A DNA stretch of 16,237 nt from Aminidesulfovibrio sp040307135 (GTDB lineage Bacteria > Desulfobacterota > Desulfovibrionia > Desulfovibrionales > Desulfovibrionaceae): assembly GCA_040307135.1 (NCBI GenBank), contig JAWRKD010000166.1, positions 1 to 16,237 on the forward strand. Reading direction: 5' to 3'. Shown piece by piece: positions 15,629-16,237 of this stretch. The notes beneath the pieces are model-generated. The model was not told the DNA's origin and did no database searches. It worked only from the letters and a program-made list of their open reading frames with translations. The stretch's first letter is position 1, and each line of letters opens with the position of its first letter. Position numbers and translations under genes: made by a program.

Positions 15629-16237
15629 ATGCCCAGACACCTCTTGCGCATCGCCGACCTGACCTCCGCCGACGCCTGGAACATCCTGCGCCGGGCCAAG
15701 GAGATGAAGGACGGCAACATCCGCACCCGGACCCTGGACGGCCGGGTGATCATCCTCATCTTCGAGAAGTCCTCCACCCGCACCCGGGTCTCCTTCGAGG
15801 TGGCCGTGCGCCATCTGGGCGGCCAGACCATCTTCATGACTCCGGTGGAGTCCCAGCTGGGGCGCAGCGAACCCCTGAAGGACACGGCCCGCTGCCTGTC
15901 GCGCTACGCCGACGGCATGGTGGTGCGCACCTTCGGCCAGGAAAAGCTGGAGACCCTCGTGCTCTACAGCTCCATCCCGGTGATCAACGCCCTGTCCGAC
16001 GAACACCATCCCTGCCAGGTGCTCTCTGACGTGCTCTCCATGTATGAGCGCACGCCCGACCTGGGCAACCTGCGCGTGGCCTGGGTGGGCGACGGCAACA
16101 ACATGGCGCACGCCTTCATCGACGCGGCCGCGCTCTATGGCTTCGAGCTGGCCCTGGCCTGTCCCGAGGGCTACCGGCCAGATCCGGCCGTGGTGGCCGC
16201 GGCCCAGGCCCGGGGCGCGCGCCTCTTCATCAGCGAT
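15629..16237 (+). CDS. argF: Ornithine carbamoyltransferase, N-terminal part (runs off window)
   Basis: The frame is open for 203 codons to the window edge; the family is usually 300-335 residues, so about a third is missing. The enzyme joins carbamoyl phosphate and ornithine to give citrulline in arginine synthesis. The carbamoyl-phosphate motif FEKSSTRTR (45-53) and the HPCQ motif (127-130, in DEHHPCQVLSD) identify it. FMTPVESQLGRSEPLKDTAR (69-88) fits the ornithine family better than aspartate carbamoyltransferase. VAWVGDGNNMAHAF (150-163) is the start of the second domain. The ATG at 15629 has AAGGAG 5 nt upstream. A 90-bp leader with a strong hairpin separates it from ybeY. Confidence 0.95.
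   Translation, partial: MPRHLLRIADLTSADAWNILRRAKEMKDGNIRTRTLDGRVIILIFEKSSTRTRVSFEVAVRHLGGQTIFMTPVESQLGRSEPLKDTARCLSRYADGMVVRTFGQEKLETLVLYSSIPVINALSDEHHPCQVLSDVLSMYERTPDLGNLRVAWVGDGNNMAHAFIDAAALYGFELALACPEGYRPDPAVVAAAQARGARLFISD

Noticed and set aside
15583..15650. An ATG with several arginine codons before argF, like an attenuation leader peptide
   Set aside because: The frame does not stop before argF but runs on inside it, so it does not fit a leader peptide.

Overview
The window is very GC-rich and densely coding. Most codons end in G or C, and Shine-Dalgarno sites of the GGAG/AGGAGG type precede many starts. The content fits a delta-proteobacterial sulfate reducer of the Desulfovibrio kind: a UbiD-family decarboxylase of the futalosine/menaquinone type, a large fungal-type NAD-glutamate dehydrogenase, a nitrate/taurine-family ABC transporter, and phoH-ybeY-argF. 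The lineage is an inference from gene content and codon habit; there is no rRNA or tRNA to confirm it.

Layout. Positions 1-36 hold the first 12 codons of a leftward gene that leaves the window. Positions 37-593 have no convincing gene. They carry a perfect 12-bp palindrome, an AT-rich island and a short stretch with coding-like codon use that may be a gene remnant. Positions 594-4269 form a rightward operon: UbiD-family decarboxylase, a 170-aa protein of unknown function, and an M48 zinc metalloprotease with a TPR-like tail that carries a twin-arginine-like lipoprotein signal. It converges on a leftward gene for a stand-alone Hpt phosphotransfer protein (4273-4665). The two stop codons lie inside one shared hairpin. 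The Hpt gene diverges, across a 189-bp spacer with candidate promoters both ways, from the NAD-glutamate dehydrogenase gene (4855-7770). A 4-hydroxyphenylpyruvate-dioxygenase-like VOC protein follows 14 bp later (7785-8864).

Positions 8934-11675 encode a 913-residue protein I cannot assign. Its C-terminal two thirds are an old internal tandem duplication, and its N-terminal part has repeated GDLVL segments. A complete NitT/TauT-type importer follows: periplasmic binding protein, ATPase and permease, joined by 4-bp start/stop overlaps. Next come phoH, ybeY (overlapping phoH by 14 bp) and, after a leader with a strong hairpin, the first 203 codons of ornithine carbamoyltransferase, which runs off the right edge.

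How the genes may work together. Glutamate dehydrogenase, which interconverts glutamate and 2-oxoglutarate, sits beside a protein resembling an aromatic 2-oxo-acid dioxygenase. That pairing suggests amino- and keto-acid metabolism, but the oxygen-requiring family is odd for a presumed anaerobe. PhoH and YbeY are a widespread pair linked to RNA and ribosome maturation. No phage, insertion sequence, CRISPR array or defence island is visible. The best candidates for undescribed biology are the 913-aa duplicated protein, the dioxygenase-like protein next to GDH, and the YbeY with a substituted conserved arginine.
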